16,359 nt of DNA from JAFGKM01 sp964403465 (GTDB taxonomy: Bacteria > Ratteibacteria > UBA8468 > B48-G9 > JAFGKM01), in NCBI GenBank assembly GCA_964403465.1, contig CAYOFY010000032.1, positions 1-16,359 of the forward strand. The letters are read 5' to 3'. The notes under the pieces were generated by a model. The model made no database searches. It had not been told where the DNA came from and was given only the letters and a program-made list of their open reading frames with translations. Below, piece by piece: positions 14,853 through 16,359 of this stretch. Numbering within the stretch: the stretch's first letter is position 1; the number at the start of each line of letters is the position of its first letter. The position numbers and the translations under genes were made by a program.

Positions 14853-14868
14853 TAAATTTTTTTGTCAA
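14840..14868 (-). promoter_or_regulatory. Predicted sigma70-like promoter of the dcw operon (PmraZ)
   Basis: On the minus strand a perfect TTGACA -35 (14863-14868) is followed by a 17-base spacer and TTTAAT as -10 (14840-14845, 5 of 6 consensus bases). Transcription should start near 14833, giving a leader of about 12 bases before mraZ. The surrounding DNA is very AT-rich. This is the best promoter match in the window. Confidence 0.75.
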
Positions 14869-14924
14869 ATATATTTTTTGGGAATCTGAAAAGGGAAAGA
14901 AAAAGGTGCAGACAGCAGAAAAAA

Positions 14925-14936
14925 ATAAGCGCTTAT
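14925..14936. promoter_or_regulatory. 12-base palindrome ATAAGCGCTTAT at the end of the isomerase gene
   Basis: The palindrome is perfect and contains the isomerase stop codon. Its AAGCGCTT centre is like LacI-family operators. Flanking A and T runs make a weak bidirectional terminator conceivable, but the stem is AT-rich and has no proper loop. It lies about 95 bases upstream of the predicted mraZ transcription start. Confidence 0.35.
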
Positions 14937-16150
14937 CTTTTTTCTATTCTCTGCTGGTAACCGCTTTCAAGATATGTTTTCACGGGATCAGGGGGCAGTC
15001 CTTTCTCCAGACGCGCTCTCACAACGATTGGTCTCGCATCGGCACTGATAAGAGCGTCGTTGAAAAGTCGGTTGGCGGGTACTATTTCATCTTTCTTCCT
15101 GTGTTGCATGATTTTCTCCGAATCCACCAGGCATGCTTTTGCGAGGGATAGCTGCAGGGAGTCAATGGAGTGCAGCAATGCATGAATCCTGTTTTCCCGG
15201 CTGCTTGCCTGGTCTATCATATACGCCCAGTTTTTTCCATTCTTGCCCGCAATGACGTTTCCTTTGAAGAGTTCATAAAATATTCTTGCGTTCTCCTGGT
15301 TTGGTTCCACTGCATGGTCGTCGTCTGCCGAGTATCGGGTGTTGAAATGAAACCCACAGCGCATATCTTCCGCAATAAGAACTGCGACTATCTGCTCCAC
15401 GTTTGTGCCGTGGTGGTGGTGTCCCAGGTCTATAAGAACACCCGCATTCTTGCCCAGGGATTTTGCGAGGGTATACGAGGTTCCCCAGTCGGGTATGGTT
15501 GTGCTGTATGTGCCTGGCTCAAAAACTTTATACTCTATGAGTATGTTTATTCTTTTCGGAATTGAGGTATAACATTCAAGCAATGAATCCTTCATTCTTT
15601 CATAGGCATCTCTGAGTTCTATCTGCCCGGGATAAAGTGAACCGTCAGGGAACCACAGGCTTATTACTCCGCTTCCGAGTTGATCTGCGATCTTCCCTGC
15701 AAGCAGGGTCTGTTCAATATATCTTTTCCTTGTGGCGCCTGAGTGAGATATGAAACTTCCGCTCTCCGAACCCTTGAGGAAATATGTGGGATTGACGGAA
15801 CCCATGAGAAGTTTTCTTTTCCTGCATTCCTCATTCACCGCAAGTGCTATATCATAGTCACCCTCCATTCCGTCTTCTGAAAAATCCCATAATACGTGGG
15901 TTGAAACCCTGGATGCAACTCCCGTGAGTTTGTTGATAAATGCAACATCGTCAAGTTTTTGTTTTATGTTTCTTGCGTAACCCGGAGGTATGTAGTTACC
16001 GAACCTGCCCCCACCGAAAGGCCCCAGTGCCCATGTTGGAACCTCAACCTCAAATCTCTTGACCGAATCAACCGCTTTCTTAACGCTGGATTCCCCGAAC
16101 TCTTCCATAAGGTTTTCAATCCCGTTTTCAACCCATTTTTCGATAGACAT
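14933..16150 (-). CDS. rhaI: L-rhamnose isomerase-like TIM-barrel sugar isomerase
   Basis: This 405-residue cytosolic enzyme belongs to the xylose-isomerase-like TIM-barrel superfamily. It best fits the Pseudomonas stutzeri/Gram-positive type of L-rhamnose isomerase, which converts L-rhamnose to L-rhamnulose and also acts on other aldoses. The N-terminal block VEVPTWALGPFGGGRF (35-50) and the STHVLWDF block (83-90) match that family's pattern. Candidate metal and catalytic residues are E206 and K208 (IEYK), D241 and H244 (DLGHHHHG), H268 (GFHFN), D276 and D313 (YMIDQ). From memory, these keep a constant offset of 13-14 from the P. stutzeri residues E219, K221, D254, H257, H281, D289 and D327. 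GGGAG precedes the ATG by about six bases. No other rhamnose gene is in the window, so the real substrate is open. It lies between rnpB and mraZ on their strand. Confidence 0.85.
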   Translation of the reverse strand: MSIEKWVENGIENLMEEFGESSVKKAVDSVKRFEVEVPTWALGPFGGGRFGNYIPPGYARNIKQKLDDVAFINKLTGVASRVSTHVLWDFSEDGMEGDYDIALAVNEECRKRKLLMGSVNPTYFLKGSESGSFISHSGATRKRYIEQTLLAGKIADQLGSGVISLWFPDGSLYPGQIELRDAYERMKDSLLECYTSIPKRINILIEYKVFEPGTYSTTIPDWGTSYTLAKSLGKNAGVLIDLGHHHHGTNVEQIVAVLIAEDMRCGFHFNTRYSADDDHAVEPNQENARIFYELFKGNVIAGKNGKNWAYMIDQASSRENRIHALLHSIDSLQLSLAKACLVDSEKIMQHRKKDEIVPANRLFNDALISADARPIVVRARLEKGLPPDPVKTYLESGYQQRIEKR

Positions 16151-16189
16151 TTTTTCTCCCGTTTATGAATCTAAAAGGAAATCAAAATC

Positions 16190-16212
16190 AAAAACTCCTC
16201 ACTTCGTAAGAG
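16190..16212 (-). terminator. Possible rho-independent terminator after rnpB
   Basis: On the minus strand CTCTTAC pairs with GTGAGGAG around a GAA loop (7 pairs, one bulge and one G-T pair), followed by TTTTTG and more T-rich sequence. It begins about 20 bases after the expected 3' end of RNase P RNA, where a terminator would be expected. The stem is weak. Confidence 0.45.
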
Positions 16213-16231
16213 ATGCATGGCAGTGTTCGGA

Positions 16232-16359
16232 GTAAAGGGGGTAGTTCATAAGCCGGATTCTGTTTAAACGGCCATTCATCTTGACCCGGAGTTACCTCCG
16301 GGTTCATGCGGTCAACCCGAACCCGTAGAGGCAGGGACCCGTAGGTTCTGCTTGACCTT
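16232..16359 (-). ncRNA. rnpB: RNase P RNA, bacterial class A, 3' part (5' part beyond window)
   Basis: RNase P RNA is the ribozyme that trims tRNA 5' leaders. The minus strand shows the highly conserved 3' section: AAGATGAATGGCCG, then ACAGAATCCGGCTTATGAAC, which corresponds to the bacterial consensus AGATGAATGxCxG...ACAGAAxCCGGCTTA. Further upstream, CCCGGAGGTAACTCCGGG forms a clear hairpin, and AAGGTCAAGCAGAA matches the conserved AAGGxCAAxxAG segment. The mature 3' end is placed near 16232 by analogy with Escherichia coli, where about 15 bases follow GGCTTA; it may be off by several bases. The gene continues past the right edge, where the catalytic core helices should lie. Confidence 0.95.

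Noticed and set aside
1..16359. CRISPR arrays, insertion sequences, tRNA genes, toxin-antitoxin or phage-defence genes
   Set aside because: I saw no regularly spaced direct repeats, transposase motifs, cloverleaf sequences or defence-type domains on either strand.

Overview
The window is a conserved chromosomal region of a Gram-negative-type bacterium, probably from a metagenome assembly, with two 100-base runs of N. Most of it (about 5240-14821, minus strand) is a division and cell wall (dcw) cluster in the order mraZ-rsmH-ftsL-ftsI-murE-murF-mraY-murD-ftsW. The MurE-like ligase carries the DNPR motif of meso-diaminopimelate-adding enzymes, and the transpeptidase has no PASTA repeats. Both fit a DAP-type, didermal cell. 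Base composition is moderate and AGG/AGA arginine codons are common. Short dispersed hairpin repeats sit between genes. I cannot place the phylum safely; Nitrospirota-, Omnitrophota- or Desulfobacterota-like lineages are possible guesses only.

Layout from left to right: a small membrane exporter-like protein (+); a LOG/TIGR00725-type nucleotide-binding protein (-) downstream of GTP-dependent PEP carboxykinase (-); a divergent promoter region; an aspartate-type aminotransferase (+) followed by a secreted protein of unknown function (+); a short convergent intergenic region; the dcw cluster (-); an L-rhamnose-isomerase-like TIM-barrel enzyme (-); and the 3' part of the RNase P RNA gene rnpB (-), which runs off the right edge.

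The dcw genes are packed with overlaps or gaps of 0-2 bases almost throughout, so they are probably one translationally coupled operon. A strong sigma70-like promoter lies just upstream of mraZ. It is overlapped by a perfect inverted repeat of TTGGGTAT arms that is a good candidate for the MraZ autoregulatory operator. The products cover the lipid II precursor route (MurE, MurF, MraY, MurD) and the septal synthase pair FtsW/FtsI with an FtsL-like partner. MurG, MurC, Ddl, FtsQ, FtsA and FtsZ are not in the window, because the cluster ends at ftsW against a convergent gene.

PckG and the aminotransferase meet at phosphoenolpyruvate/oxaloacetate/aspartate and are transcribed divergently from overlapping predicted promoters. 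I found no CRISPR array, transposase, tRNA or phage gene, and no convincing new multi-gene system. The points most worth a second look are the MraZ-box layout, the related intergenic hairpin repeats, the orphan sugar isomerase with its 12-base palindrome, and the two N runs that do not match the length of protein missing.
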